Origin: Herbiconiux oxytropis
Lineage (GTDB): Bacteria; Actinomycetota; Actinomycetes; Actinomycetales; Microbacteriaceae
DNA: 64,000 nucleotides
NCBI RefSeq assembly: GCF_024979315.1
Contig: NZ_JANLCK010000002.1
Location: 124,001-188,000 of the forward strand
Direction of reading: 5' to 3'
Positions 44,962 to 53,685 of this stretch are shown piece after piece; position 1 is the first letter of the stretch; each line of letters opens with the position of its first letter. The notes below the pieces were generated by a model. The model was not told the DNA's origin and ran no database searches. It saw only the letters and a list, made by a program, of their open reading frames with translations. The translations under genes and the position numbers were made by a program.

Positions 44962-46353
44962 TCAGTCGCGCACCTCGGGCGGGACCACGCGCCAGCCGCC
45001 GAGCAGCACGAGCTCCTCGGCGTCGGTGCGGCGGCGGCGCTGGACGCGGACAAAGCCCACGATGCCGAGGGCGAGCAGGGCCACACCACCGAGGAGGGCG
45101 AGCACCGGCGCGAGAAGGGGGAACTCGTCGTCGGTGAAGAGCACGATGGCCGCGAGGGCGGCGAGCAGCCCGACGAAGAGGCTGAGGAAGGAGGCGGCCG
45201 TGGAGAGGCGGCGGGGGTGCTCACCCCACGCCGCGAGAAGGAGGAGGGGAAGCCCGCGGGTGCGCGTACCCGGATCCGCCTCGTCCCTCCAGCGGAGCGC
45301 GAGGCGCCGGCGGTTGCGGACATCGGTGTCGGCTGCGGCACACCAGACCAGGTAGAAGAGGAGGGCGACGCCGCCGGCTCCGAGCACGAGGAGTCCCACG
45401 ATCTCGTTGGTGTCGCTCGGCAGGAATCCGCCCCCGATGGTCTCGCCGATGACGGCGGCCACGATGGCGAACGCAGCGACGGCGAGTGCGGCCGCGATGA
45501 GCCAGAAGAAGATGCGTCGCACGGTGCGGGCCGGGGCGGGCTCGGCGAGCAGGAGGGCGACGGCGCTCTCGTCGTCGGCCTGCCACTCGCGCTCGAGCTC
45601 GGCGGCACGCGCACGGGAGATCGTCCCGGGGGCGGGATTCTGCGGTGCGATGGGATCCGGGCCGGCGGGGTAGGCGGGATCGGTCACGGCCGGGTAGGCG
45701 GGATCGGTCGACGCACCAGGCGCAGCGCCCATGAGCTCGGCGAGTTCGGCGAGGAGGGTGTCGCGACCCACCCGGGACTTCCCGCCACCGCTCGTGAGAG
45801 AGACCGCGGCGGCCCGCTGCTGCTCGGTGAGACCCGCGGCATCGACGGCGGTGTCTGCGGGAGCCTCCAGCGGCAGCTCGGCCACGAACCGGGTGAGCGC
45901 ACCAAGGCCTTCGGCGTCGAGCCCGCGTACGGGCCGGCCCGCCACGAGCACGCGCACGGAGGCCCCCTCCGTGGAGACGAACCGGTACACCAGGTAGGCG
46001 GCGCCGTTCAGATCGGACGACGAGACGGAGCGCCACGCCACCGTGATGGAGCTGACGGGCACCTCGCGCCGCCCGAGCCTGGCCGTTCCCTTCTGCGGGT
46101 TCCAGTGCACGGTGCCGTAGGCGAGCGTGAGGCAGAGCAGGATGATGCCGGCGAACACGACCCCCGCCCCGAGGAAGCCGACCACCCACTCCGCACCTCC
46201 GAGTTCGACGTCGAGGCCGTCGAGCACCTCCGCCACCGGTCCCGCGAACAGCAGCCCGAGCGCCGCCGATGCCCCCACCACGAGCGCGATGCTGCCGACC
46301 CCCGCGTGCCGCCCGATCCGGACGACGCCCTTCGAACCCTCGTTCTTCCCCAT
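44962..46353 (-). CDS. Multi-pass membrane protein of unknown function
   Basis: Protein of 463 residues. Two transmembrane helices near the N-terminus (about 17-40 and 50-78) precede a soluble PH-like domain (WNPQKGTARLGRREVPVSSI, SVRVLVAGRPVRG) and a Pro/Ala-rich linker with two copies of DPAYPA. Four more helices lie in the C-terminal third (about 305-440). I do not recognise the family beyond a bacterial PH-like element. The ATG at 46353 is the first sensible start. No clear operon partner; 110 bp separate it from the next gene on the same strand. Confidence 0.65.
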   Translation of the reverse strand: MGKNEGSKGVVRIGRHAGVGSIALVVGASAALGLLFAGPVAEVLDGLDVELGGAEWVVGFLGAGVVFAGIILLCLTLAYGTVHWNPQKGTARLGRREVPVSSITVAWRSVSSSDLNGAAYLVYRFVSTEGASVRVLVAGRPVRGLDAEGLGALTRFVAELPLEAPADTAVDAAGLTEQQRAAAVSLTSGGGKSRVGRDTLLAELAELMGAAPGASTDPAYPAVTDPAYPAGPDPIAPQNPAPGTISRARAAELEREWQADDESAVALLLAEPAPARTVRRIFFWLIAAALAVAAFAIVAAVIGETIGGGFLPSDTNEIVGLLVLGAGGVALLFYLVWCAAADTDVRNRRRLALRWRDEADPGTRTRGLPLLLLAAWGEHPRRLSTAASFLSLFVGLLAALAAIVLFTDDEFPLLAPVLALLGGVALLALGIVGFVRVQRRRRTDAEELVLLGGWRVVPPEVRD

Positions 46354-46463
46354 CCCCTCACCGTCGCACGAACCCGCGCCCCCGCCAAGCGCGGCGCGAC
46401 CGCGACTTCGGTGCGACCCGCAGGGCGACTTCGTCTCGTGAGCGTTTCTCCCGGGAGCCCGCC

Positions 46464-46895
46464 CTAGAACCAGAGGCCTCCCCGGAACCCGCGATCTGCC
46501 ACGGGGATCGCACTGCAAGTGCCGAGTTGGCGACCGTTCACCCAGAAGGTGATGTCTCCACGGATGTACGGCTCGTGCGAGTCCACGTGCACGAAGGTCA
46601 GATTTCCCGGCCTGATCCACCCGCTGCTCAAGGTGAACTGTCGCGTCGCGCCGCGGAGGCCCAGCATCACCGGGGCACCACAGGTGGGGGTGGTCACGTA
46701 GGGGAGGTCGGCCATGATGGACCCCGGGTTCGGCTTGTAGTGCGGGGTGTCGAACTTGACGAGCACCCCCGCGTCCGGGAGCCTGCCCTCGATCCGATCC
46801 AGCTGGAGCGCAGCGGCGGGCAGGACCGCTCCCAGCACCACCGCGGCGACCACGCCGATGGCGGCGGCGGCCCCGATTGGCCTGCCGGCCCTCAC
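46464..46895 (-). CDS. Small exported protein, coupled to the next membrane-anchored protein
   Basis: Protein of 143 residues with an N-terminal signal or anchor helix (GAAAAIGVVAAVVLGAVL) and a beta-rich exported domain containing PTCGAPVMLGLRGATRQFTL and DITFWVNGRQLGTC, with a conserved-looking pair of cysteines that could form a disulfide. No family recognised. The GTG at 46895 overlaps the preceding gene stop (GTGA). A CTCCCGGGAG palindrome sits downstream at 46448-46457. Confidence 0.65.
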   Translation of the reverse strand: MRAGRPIGAAAAIGVVAAVVLGAVLPAAALQLDRIEGRLPDAGVLVKFDTPHYKPNPGSIMADLPYVTTPTCGAPVMLGLRGATRQFTLSSGWIRPGNLTFVHVDSHEPYIRGDITFWVNGRQLGTCSAIPVADRGFRGGLWF

Positions 46896-47524
46896 CGAGA
46901 GGCCTCCGTCTCCCGATAGCCGTCGCAGGTGGGGCCCTCGAACTCGTCCTCCATCTCGACGAACTCTCCCTCTCGTGCCGGCACCAGCACGTGTTCCACC
47001 CACGAATCGGAGTTCTGCAGGTTGTCGACGATCCCCGGGAGCCCCGTGAACTTCTCGAGCTGTGCCACGGCTTCTGCCGCGCGTGCTGGGTCCTTCCCCG
47101 CCGCCGCAGTGACCGCTTCGTCCTCCCATGCACACATCCAGTGGTAGGCCGCCATCACCTGCGAGAGCCCGTCTTCACTCACCTCGCCCTCCGTGGTGAG
47201 GACCGACGGCGGAACCTCTGGCCACGATCGGCCGCGCGGAAGCGGTTCGGGGAACGCGGAGGTATCGGACGACCAGGCACCGGGCGCCTCCTCCGGGGTG
47301 AGGTACTCCTCTGCGAGTTCCGAGGTGTCCGGGGGCTCCACCGATTCCAGCTCCGCAGCATCCACCGCATCCGCAGGACCCGCCGGCTCTGCCGAAGCCG
47401 TTCTGTCGCGCTGCCCCGTGCCCCCCGGATTCACCATCAGCACGACGCCCAGCAGAGCTGCCGCGGTCAGCGCGGCAAGGGTGGACGCCACGATGATCCG
47501 ATTCCGGTTTTGTCGATTATTCAT
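46892..47524 (-). CDS. Membrane-anchored acidic protein of unknown function
   Basis: Protein of 210 residues with one N-terminal transmembrane helix (IIVASTLAALTAAALLGVVLMV, about residues 10-31) and an extracellular acidic, Glu/Asp/Pro-rich region followed by a small helical domain with two cysteines (HWMCAWEDEAV and EGPTCDGYRE). A GAAAGGAAAGTG ribosome site precedes the ATG at 47524. The gene is coupled to the small exported protein downstream. It is divergent from the 1604-residue secreted protein and may work with it at the cell surface. Confidence 0.65.
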   Translation of the reverse strand: MNNRQNRNRIIVASTLAALTAAALLGVVLMVNPGGTGQRDRTASAEPAGPADAVDAAELESVEPPDTSELAEEYLTPEEAPGAWSSDTSAFPEPLPRGRSWPEVPPSVLTTEGEVSEDGLSQVMAAYHWMCAWEDEAVTAAAGKDPARAAEAVAQLEKFTGLPGIVDNLQNSDSWVEHVLVPAREGEFVEMEDEFEGPTCDGYRETEASR

Positions 47525-47589
47525 CACTTTCCTTTCGTTGGAGAGATCATGACCCAGTCGAGTCGCATGCACCAGCGCTCGAGAAGAAG

Positions 47590-47620
47590 TTGTGGATAGC
47601 GTGAGGATTTCTCGTATAGG
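47590..47620 (+). promoter_or_regulatory. Candidate promoter of the large secreted protein gene
   Basis: TTGTGG (47590-47595), about 19 bp, then TATAGG (47615-47620) in the 144-bp divergent gap before the ATG at 47669. The ribosome site is GGAGGGG near 47655. The spacing is longer than ideal. Confidence 0.35.
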
Positions 47621-47668
47621 GTTGCCGCGAAGTCGCCTGGGGGGCCGCTGACCCGTTGGAGGGGTTCG

Positions 47669-50600
47669 ATGAGGTTCCGTGCCGTTGCCGTTCTGGCGCT
47701 GTCGATCACCCTGGGGGTGTCGATCATGGCGTCGCCACCGGCCTTCGCCGTCGACCGGCCGATCGGCGAGACCCCTCCCGTCTCGGTTCCCCCCGAGGTC
47801 ACCCCCGCGCCATCCGAGGTGCCGGTCGACGATCGGCCGACGCTGCTCGGGGGCGACTGGGCGGCGAGCACCGACCTGGCCTGGAGCGTGTCGGGCGACA
47901 CGACGGGGCTGCACGTGATGGCGGCGGCGGAGTCGACAGGCTACGCCTGGACGACGGTGGCGTCGCTGAAGGTGGTCGGGATCGAGACGGACCGGTGGAT
48001 CGGCAACGCGTGCCTCGCGAGCGACGGCGAGACCCTGGCCGTGGTCTACGCGCCACGCTCGTACACGAACGACGAGGGCACGTTCGGACGTGGTGCGTTC
48101 GCCGCTCTCGTGGGGCTGCGCGACGGATCCATGACAGATCTCGGCGCCGGTTACACGCTCGCCTACTTCAATCCCGGGTGCGGGCTGGAGTCGAAAGTCG
48201 CCCTCACGTCCTACTCGAGCGAGGCCGGCCGCACCCGCATCCGCGTGGTCGATGCCGGGTCGCGGGACGTCGTCGCCGAGAGCGAGGTGGAGGGCCAGTT
48301 CACCTCAGCGACCGTCGCCCCGCGCGGGATCGTCGCAGCGGCCTCCGATGCCGTGGTGGCTGTCGGCGAGGACGGCTCGGTGACCGAGCTCGCGGAGGTC
48401 GTCGGCGTGCCGTACGACCTGAGGGCCACGCCGGCCGGAGGCCTCGCCTTCCTGACCCGCGACGAGGAATCCGCGACCGTGCTGCACCTCGGCACTCTTG
48501 ACGCCTCGAGTCCGCCCGAGATCCTCGCGCAGGGCGACGCCCTCGAGGTCACCCTCGCTCAGGCCGCGAACGGCCAGGTCTTCGTCACGGGAGCGCCCAC
48601 CCAGGAGGCCGAGAGCCTCCCGGACGACATCGCGTTCACCTCCGCCGTCGCGCGGTCCGCAGCGTCGTCCGAGGGGCAGCTCCTCCTGGCGCCCGCCGTG
48701 CTAGGCGCGGCACCGGCATCGGGTGCCCTGCCCGATCCGAATCAGGCGATCCACCTCGAGGCCGTCACCACCGACACGGATGCGGCCGTCGGCTTCACGC
48801 TCGATCCGGGCGAGGGGGCGGCAGACGGCCCCGCCCCCGCTCACCTCGACGGAAGGCTCACGGGCCCCGACAGTCCCTGGGGAACCGGCTCGCCCACAGA
48901 TCCCGTCGAGTCAGAACGCGCCTGCGCGGTGCCCCGCAACGATCCCCAGAGCCAGGCGCTGCAGCCGAAGCCCCGTCAGGTGGAGTGGGCCGTCGACCAG
49001 GCGGTCGCCGGCAGGCTGACCACGTCGCGACCCGACAACTGGCGGAACCTCGCCATGCCTGCGTACTCGCCTCAAGGGCTCTTCCCCCGACGCACGTTGA
49101 GCAGCGGCGGCACGATACCGGCGCAGATCGTGCTCGGCGTGCTGGCCCAGGAGTCGAATCTCTGGCAGGCGTCCGTGTACACGACCCCCGGCGTCACGGG
49201 CACTCCTCTCATCGGCAACTACTACGGCAACGATCGCAGCGCTCCCGAGGACTCGTTCTGGGATCTGAGCTTCCCGTCGGCGGACTGCGGTTACGGCGTG
49301 GGGCAGATCACCGACGGGATGCGACTGGCGGGCCGGGAGCGGCCGGGCGAGAAGGCTCTGCCCGCCCGGGAGCAGCGCGCGATCGCCCTCGACTACGCCG
49401 CCAACGTGGCGAAGGCGGTGCAGATGCTCGGCGACAAGTGGAACGAGACGCGAGGTGCGGGGCTGACGATCAACGACGGAGGATCGCAGTACCTGGAGAA
49501 CTGGTTCTTCGCGGTCTGGGCCTACAACACGGGCGTGCATCCGAACAAGCGGGACGGATCTCCGTGGGGCGTCGGATGGATGAACAACCCGGCGAACCCC
49601 GCCTATGACCCGAGTCGTGGTCCTTTCCTCGACGGCAGTCCGAGTGACGCCGCGCACCCCCAGCACTGGCCGTATCCGGAGAAGGTCCTGGGGTTCGCCG
49701 CCCACTCGACCGACCTCTTCGAAGACGACGACACGATCGTCAGCGCCTTCCGGCCGGCCCAGTGGCTGGCGACCGACGGGCGAGACGGAACGCTCAACCG
49801 GTTCACGGTGAAACCGCCGATCTTCACCTTCTGCAATGCCTCCAACACCTGCTCCCCCGGCGCCCACCAGCCACCGGCCGATCCGGATGAGAAGCCCGGG
49901 CCGTGCCTGCACAGGAGTGCTGCCGGGGCCTACGACCTCGAGTGCTGGTACCACACGAACGCGACGTGGAAGGGCGACTGCGACTCGAGCTGCGGGCTCG
50001 AGGTCATCCGTTTCGACCCTGGCTACCGGGAGGAGCCGGACGCGACGAGCTTCCCACCCAACTGCGGCACAGCGGGCCTTCCGGCCGGCAGCCTCGTCAT
50101 CGACGAGCTGCCGAACGGCACGGCGAGCAGGCGGCCGGGGCCGTGCCCCGCGACGGTCGCCTCGAACGGCACATTCGCGTTCACTTTCGGGAACGACGAC
50201 GAGGGGCTGTATCCCTCGAAGATGGATCTGCACCAGCTGGGGGCGGGGTTCAACAGCCACTTCTACTTCGCGCACACGCGGAGTCCTGACAGCGATCCCG
50301 ACACGTACCACGACGGCTCCTTGAACGTCACCGGCACCTGGACGCTCGGGCGGAACCTCACCCAATGGGCCCGGGTGATGGTGCATCTGCCTGATCACGG
50401 AGCCTGGACGCAGCAGGCCATGTACTCGATCGATCTCGGTGACGGGACCATCAAGAAGCGCGCGTTGCTGCAGCGGCACGGCAGGAACGCATGGGTGTCC
50501 CTCGGCGTGTTCCCGTTCTCGGGCCAGCCGAAGGTGTCCCTCTCGAATGTCACAGCCGACGGCTTGGGCCTCGATGACGTGGCGTGGGATGCCGTGGCAT

Positions 50601-52483
50601 TCCAACCGCTCGATGCGAAGCCGGCCGACATCGTCGTCTCCATGGGGGATTCCTTCTCCTCGGGCGAAGGCGCGTCCTCCTTCGACGGCGCCGACTACTT
50701 CCGCGACTCCGACACGCACGGCAGCGACCCGCAGTTGCGGAACGCGTGCCATCGATCGCGTCACGCGTGGTCGAGGAAGGCCTCGGTCGGCGCTTCCCCC
50801 ACTTCCATCGGAGTTCGTGCCGATACCTGGGACCCGACTCTCGACCATCACATGACGGCCTGCTCGTCTGCGCAGACCGAGAACATGCTTCCGGTCGGTG
50901 GACCGAGGAACGCAGGTGGGCAGGTGAATGAAGGTCAGTATCATGAACTCACCCAGCTCGATCAGGGATACCTCGACGAGAACACGACGCTCGTGACTCT
51001 GTCGATCGGCGGGAACGATGCGGGCTTCGCCGACATCATCAAGACGTGCATCGAGGCAGTCTTGCTCCTCGAGTTGTGCAAATCGCTCAAGCTCCCCGAT
51101 GACACGATGAAGCTCGAGGCCGCGACGGCTCACCGCACCAGCACAGAGATTCCGGCCTCCGTCACGACGGTGCTGAAGCAGATCCAGCAGAGGGCCCCCA
51201 ACGCGCGCATCCTTCTCATGGGCTATCCGGCTCTGTTCGAGAGCGGCTCCCTGTGCGCGCTCGTGAAGTCAGCAGACGTGCCGTGGTTGCAGCAGGTCAC
51301 GATCGATCTGAGCAACGCGCTCCTGGCAGCCCGGAATGCGGCGAACTCCGCCGCCCATCCGGTGATCTACGCTGACCCGCGCCCGAACTTCTCGGGCACG
51401 AACCTCTGCACACCGGCTGGCGTCTCGAGCAACACCGGCCTGGTCTTCCAGTTTACCCCCGGTGATCAGCCGCTCTTCAGCTCGGGAGGGAAGCCCGTGT
51501 CGCAGCAGTCCTTCCACCCGAACCTCATCGGCACCGACCTCTACGCGCGGACGATGATGGAGAAGCTGGGCGACCACAACTACGTGTTCAGCCGGATCGC
51601 CGGGCCGGACCGCTACTCCGCCAGTGCGGCGATGTCGCTCGCCGCCTTCCCCGACAGCGGCGGGGGTGCCCCGGTGGTCTGGGTCGCGAGCGGGGTGAAG
51701 TTCGCGGATGCGCTCAGCGCGGGGCCTGCGGCCGCGAAGCAGGGCGGCCCGCTCCTCCTCACGTCGTCGACGGCCCTCCCTCCCGCCGTCAAGGCCGAGA
51801 TCCAGAGGCTGCATCCCGCGCGGATCGTGCTGGTCGGCGGTGTGAGCAGTGTCTCGGACCTGGTGCGGACCGAGCTCTCGAACCTCGCCCCGACGTCACG
51901 CATCAGCGGCGTCGACCGCTTCGAGGTGTCACGCAGGATCGCGACCGAGGCCTTCGGGTCGAGCGCGTCCCGCGTGTACGTCGCGACGGGCAACGACTTC
52001 CCGGACGCCGTCTCCGCGGGTGCCGCCGCGGCGGCGCGACGGAACCCGGTGCTCCTGGTGAACGGCCAGGCCTCGGCCGCCGACGCCGAGTCGAAGGCCG
52101 CGCTCGTGTCGCTCGGAACGAAGGCGGTCACGGTCGTCGGCGGGGTGAGCTCGGTCACGCCGGGACTGGTGTCATCGTTGGGTGCTGTCGTGCCGACGAC
52201 CCGCGTGGCCGGTGCCGACCGATATGCCGCGTCGCTCGCGGCGAGCACCGACGTGTACTCGACGGCGAAGACCGTCTTCGTGGCGACCGGGTCTGGCTTC
52301 CCGGACGCCCTCGTCGGCGCGGTGCTGGCTTCCCGGAAGGCGGGCCCGCTCTTCCTCGTGCGGTCGGGGTGCCTCCCGCAGGGCGTGCTGGACCGGGTCC
52401 GTAGCCTCGGCGCGACCGGCGTGACCATCCTCGGCGGACCGAACAGCGTCTCCGAAGCCGTCACGCTCCCCACACTGTGCTGA
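47669..52483 (+). CDS. Giant modular secreted protein: transglycosylase-like, golvesin-like, SGNH hydrolase and CWB2 repeats
   Basis: Exported protein of 1604 residues. Signal peptide about 1-27. Residues 45-430 form a propeller-like region. A lytic transglycosylase-like domain (about 480-680) has AQESNLW with candidate catalytic Glu495 and DCGYGVGQITDG. A golvesin-like beta sandwich (about 830-980) is followed by an SGNH esterase domain (about 985-1300) with Ser995 in VSMGDSFSSGEG, the GGNDAGF block and SFHPN with His1283. Three CWB2 repeats (1305-1604) anchor it to the wall. It likely cuts glycan strands and removes esters on wall polymers or host glycans. The gene behind starts eight bases after its stop. 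Confidence 0.9.
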   Translation: MRFRAVAVLALSITLGVSIMASPPAFAVDRPIGETPPVSVPPEVTPAPSEVPVDDRPTLLGGDWAASTDLAWSVSGDTTGLHVMAAAESTGYAWTTVASLKVVGIETDRWIGNACLASDGETLAVVYAPRSYTNDEGTFGRGAFAALVGLRDGSMTDLGAGYTLAYFNPGCGLESKVALTSYSSEAGRTRIRVVDAGSRDVVAESEVEGQFTSATVAPRGIVAAASDAVVAVGEDGSVTELAEVVGVPYDLRATPAGGLAFLTRDEESATVLHLGTLDASSPPEILAQGDALEVTLAQAANGQVFVTGAPTQEAESLPDDIAFTSAVARSAASSEGQLLLAPAVLGAAPASGALPDPNQAIHLEAVTTDTDAAVGFTLDPGEGAADGPAPAHLDGRLTGPDSPWGTGSPTDPVESERACAVPRNDPQSQALQPKPRQVEWAVDQAVAGRLTTSRPDNWRNLAMPAYSPQGLFPRRTLSSGGTIPAQIVLGVLAQESNLWQASVYTTPGVTGTPLIGNYYGNDRSAPEDSFWDLSFPSADCGYGVGQITDGMRLAGRERPGEKALPAREQRAIALDYAANVAKAVQMLGDKWNETRGAGLTINDGGSQYLENWFFAVWAYNTGVHPNKRDGSPWGVGWMNNPANPAYDPSRGPFLDGSPSDAAHPQHWPYPEKVLGFAAHSTDLFEDDDTIVSAFRPAQWLATDGRDGTLNRFTVKPPIFTFCNASNTCSPGAHQPPADPDEKPGPCLHRSAAGAYDLECWYHTNATWKGDCDSSCGLEVIRFDPGYREEPDATSFPPNCGTAGLPAGSLVIDELPNGTASRRPGPCPATVASNGTFAFTFGNDDEGLYPSKMDLHQLGAGFNSHFYFAHTRSPDSDPDTYHDGSLNVTGTWTLGRNLTQWARVMVHLPDHGAWTQQAMYSIDLGDGTIKKRALLQRHGRNAWVSLGVFPFSGQPKVSLSNVTADGLGLDDVAWDAVAFQPLDAKPADIVVSMGDSFSSGEGASSFDGADYFRDSDTHGSDPQLRNACHRSRHAWSRKASVGASPTSIGVRADTWDPTLDHHMTACSSAQTENMLPVGGPRNAGGQVNEGQYHELTQLDQGYLDENTTLVTLSIGGNDAGFADIIKTCIEAVLLLELCKSLKLPDDTMKLEAATAHRTSTEIPASVTTVLKQIQQRAPNARILLMGYPALFESGSLCALVKSADVPWLQQVTIDLSNALLAARNAANSAAHPVIYADPRPNFSGTNLCTPAGVSSNTGLVFQFTPGDQPLFSSGGKPVSQQSFHPNLIGTDLYARTMMEKLGDHNYVFSRIAGPDRYSASAAMSLAAFPDSGGGAPVVWVASGVKFADALSAGPAAAKQGGPLLLTSSTALPPAVKAEIQRLHPARIVLVGGVSSVSDLVRTELSNLAPTSRISGVDRFEVSRRIATEAFGSSASRVYVATGNDFPDAVSAGAAAAARRNPVLLVNGQASAADAESKAALVSLGTKAVTVVGGVSSVTPGLVSSLGAVVPTTRVAGADRYAASLAASTDVYSTAKTVFVATGSGFPDALVGAVLASRKAGPLFLVRSGCLPQGVLDRVRSLGATGVTILGGPNSVSEAVTLPTLC

Positions 52484-52491
52484 GGGCCCGC

Positions 52492-53001
52492 GTGGATCAG
52501 GCGACCCGACGACGCGGGTCGACGACGCTGATGATCTCACTGGTGGTGCTGCTTGGACTGACTGGCTGTCTCGGGTCAGGCCCTCAGCCCCTGGCCGCGG
52601 CAGAGGTGCGTGATGGGTTTCGTCGTGCCGCGGAATCCTACGGAACTTTCGCCTCCCACTACAGCACCCGGGAGACCCTGCGCATCGCGCTCGATTTCGG
52701 GTTGGCGCCCACACCCTCAATCGAGGCGCTGAGCTTCGCGGAATTGCAGCGACATACGGTGCGGGAAGGACAACCCATGCTGTACAAGACCGATCCGAGG
52801 GCGCTGTCGATCCACGTACTCACCGTCGCTTACGAGCAGCTGCAGGGCTTCGGGGGAAGCTCGAGCGCCTACGCGCACTCCTGCGCAGTGCTGACAGCCA
52901 CCCCTGGGAGCACGGAGGTATCCGTACACAAGGAGGACTGCCCTGAACCGGTCCAATCCGCCCTCGCGGGCTACTGGGGCGACGTTGTCAACCCCACCTG
53001 A
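52492..53001 (+). CDS. Lipoprotein, tandem paralogue 1
   Basis: Lipoprotein of 169 residues with an RRR n-region and lipobox LGLTGC (Cys26), followed by GSGPQPLAAAEVRDGFRRAA, the highly conserved block FASHYSTRETLRIALDFGL and two later cysteines (HSCAVL and KEDCPEP) that may form a disulfide. No family recognised. GTG at 52492 is chosen because AGGG lies just upstream; GTG at 52477 would overlap the previous gene. It is nearly duplicated by the next gene and follows the giant secreted protein closely, so both may serve it. Confidence 0.7.
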   Translation: MDQATRRRGSTTLMISLVVLLGLTGCLGSGPQPLAAAEVRDGFRRAAESYGTFASHYSTRETLRIALDFGLAPTPSIEALSFAELQRHTVREGQPMLYKTDPRALSIHVLTVAYEQLQGFGGSSSAYAHSCAVLTATPGSTEVSVHKEDCPEPVQSALAGYWGDVVNPT

Positions 53002-53509
53002 CCCCCGGCGGCGCGCCGGTCGCGCCGTCACCATGCTGCTCGGCGCCGCCATGATCACGGTCGGGTTGAGCGGCTGCCTCGGATCGGGACCCCAACCGCT
53101 GGCTGCCGATGAAGTGCGCGATGCCTTCCGGCGGGCTGCAGAATCCTACGGGACCTTCGCTTCCCACTACAGCACCCGGGAGACCCTGCGCATTGCACTC
53201 GATTTCGGACTGGCACCCACGCTGTCGATCGAAGGTCTGACCGTCGCAGAACTGGACAGATATCCGTTGCGGAGCGGTCAACCCATGCTGTACCGGACGG
53301 AGCCTGATGCGCTCGCCATCCACGTCATCGCATACGGGTACGCACAGCTCCAGGGATTCGGGGGCAGTTCGGATGCCTATGCCCACGCCTGCGCGACACT
53401 GACCGCCACCCCCGGCAGCACGGAGGTGTCGATCGAGAAGGTGGACTGCCCTGAGCCCGTGCAGACGGGGATCGCCTCGCACACGGGAACCGCTGTCGAC
53501 CCGCGGTAG
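52985..53509 (+). CDS. Lipoprotein, tandem paralogue 2
   Basis: Lipoprotein of 174 residues, similar to the preceding one along the whole mature length, including the identical FASHYSTRETLRIALDFGLAPT block, LQGFGGSS and the two cysteine contexts. Lipobox VGLSGC (Cys31). The start is TTG at 52985, which keeps the basic n-region and overlaps the first copy by 17 bases; ATG at 53033 is possible but would leave no positive charges. The DNA repeat period is 508 bp. Signal regions differ more than the mature parts. Confidence 0.7.
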   Translation: MSTPPDPRRRAGRAVTMLLGAAMITVGLSGCLGSGPQPLAADEVRDAFRRAAESYGTFASHYSTRETLRIALDFGLAPTLSIEGLTVAELDRYPLRSGQPMLYRTEPDALAIHVIAYGYAQLQGFGGSSDAYAHACATLTATPGSTEVSIEKVDCPEPVQTGIASHTGTAVDPR

Positions 53510-53593
53510 CAGGTCGGACATGCCGCGGCCCCTGCGGCCCCACGGCGCCCAAGCAGCCCCACGATCCCTCACGATGCCCCGCGGCACCTCCGA

Positions 53594-53674
53594 CTTGACA
53601 CTAGATGCGCCTAAGAGCGCCGACTTGGCGCATCTTGTGTCAAGTCGGCGCTCTTAGGCGCGAATTCTGTCAAG
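53594..53674. repeat. 81-bp imperfect palindromic element, copy B
   Basis: Dyad centred on 53634. The 21-base arm segment GCGCCTAAGAGCGCCGACTT and its complement pair almost completely, and both ends carry CTTGACA/TGTCAAG. Same length as copy A (39235-39315) and matching its reverse complement in GCGCCTAA, CCGACTTGGC, CATCTTGTGTCAAGTCG. It also lies between convergent genes (53509 and 53686). Confidence 0.9.
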
Positions 53675-53685
53675 TGGGAGGGAGT

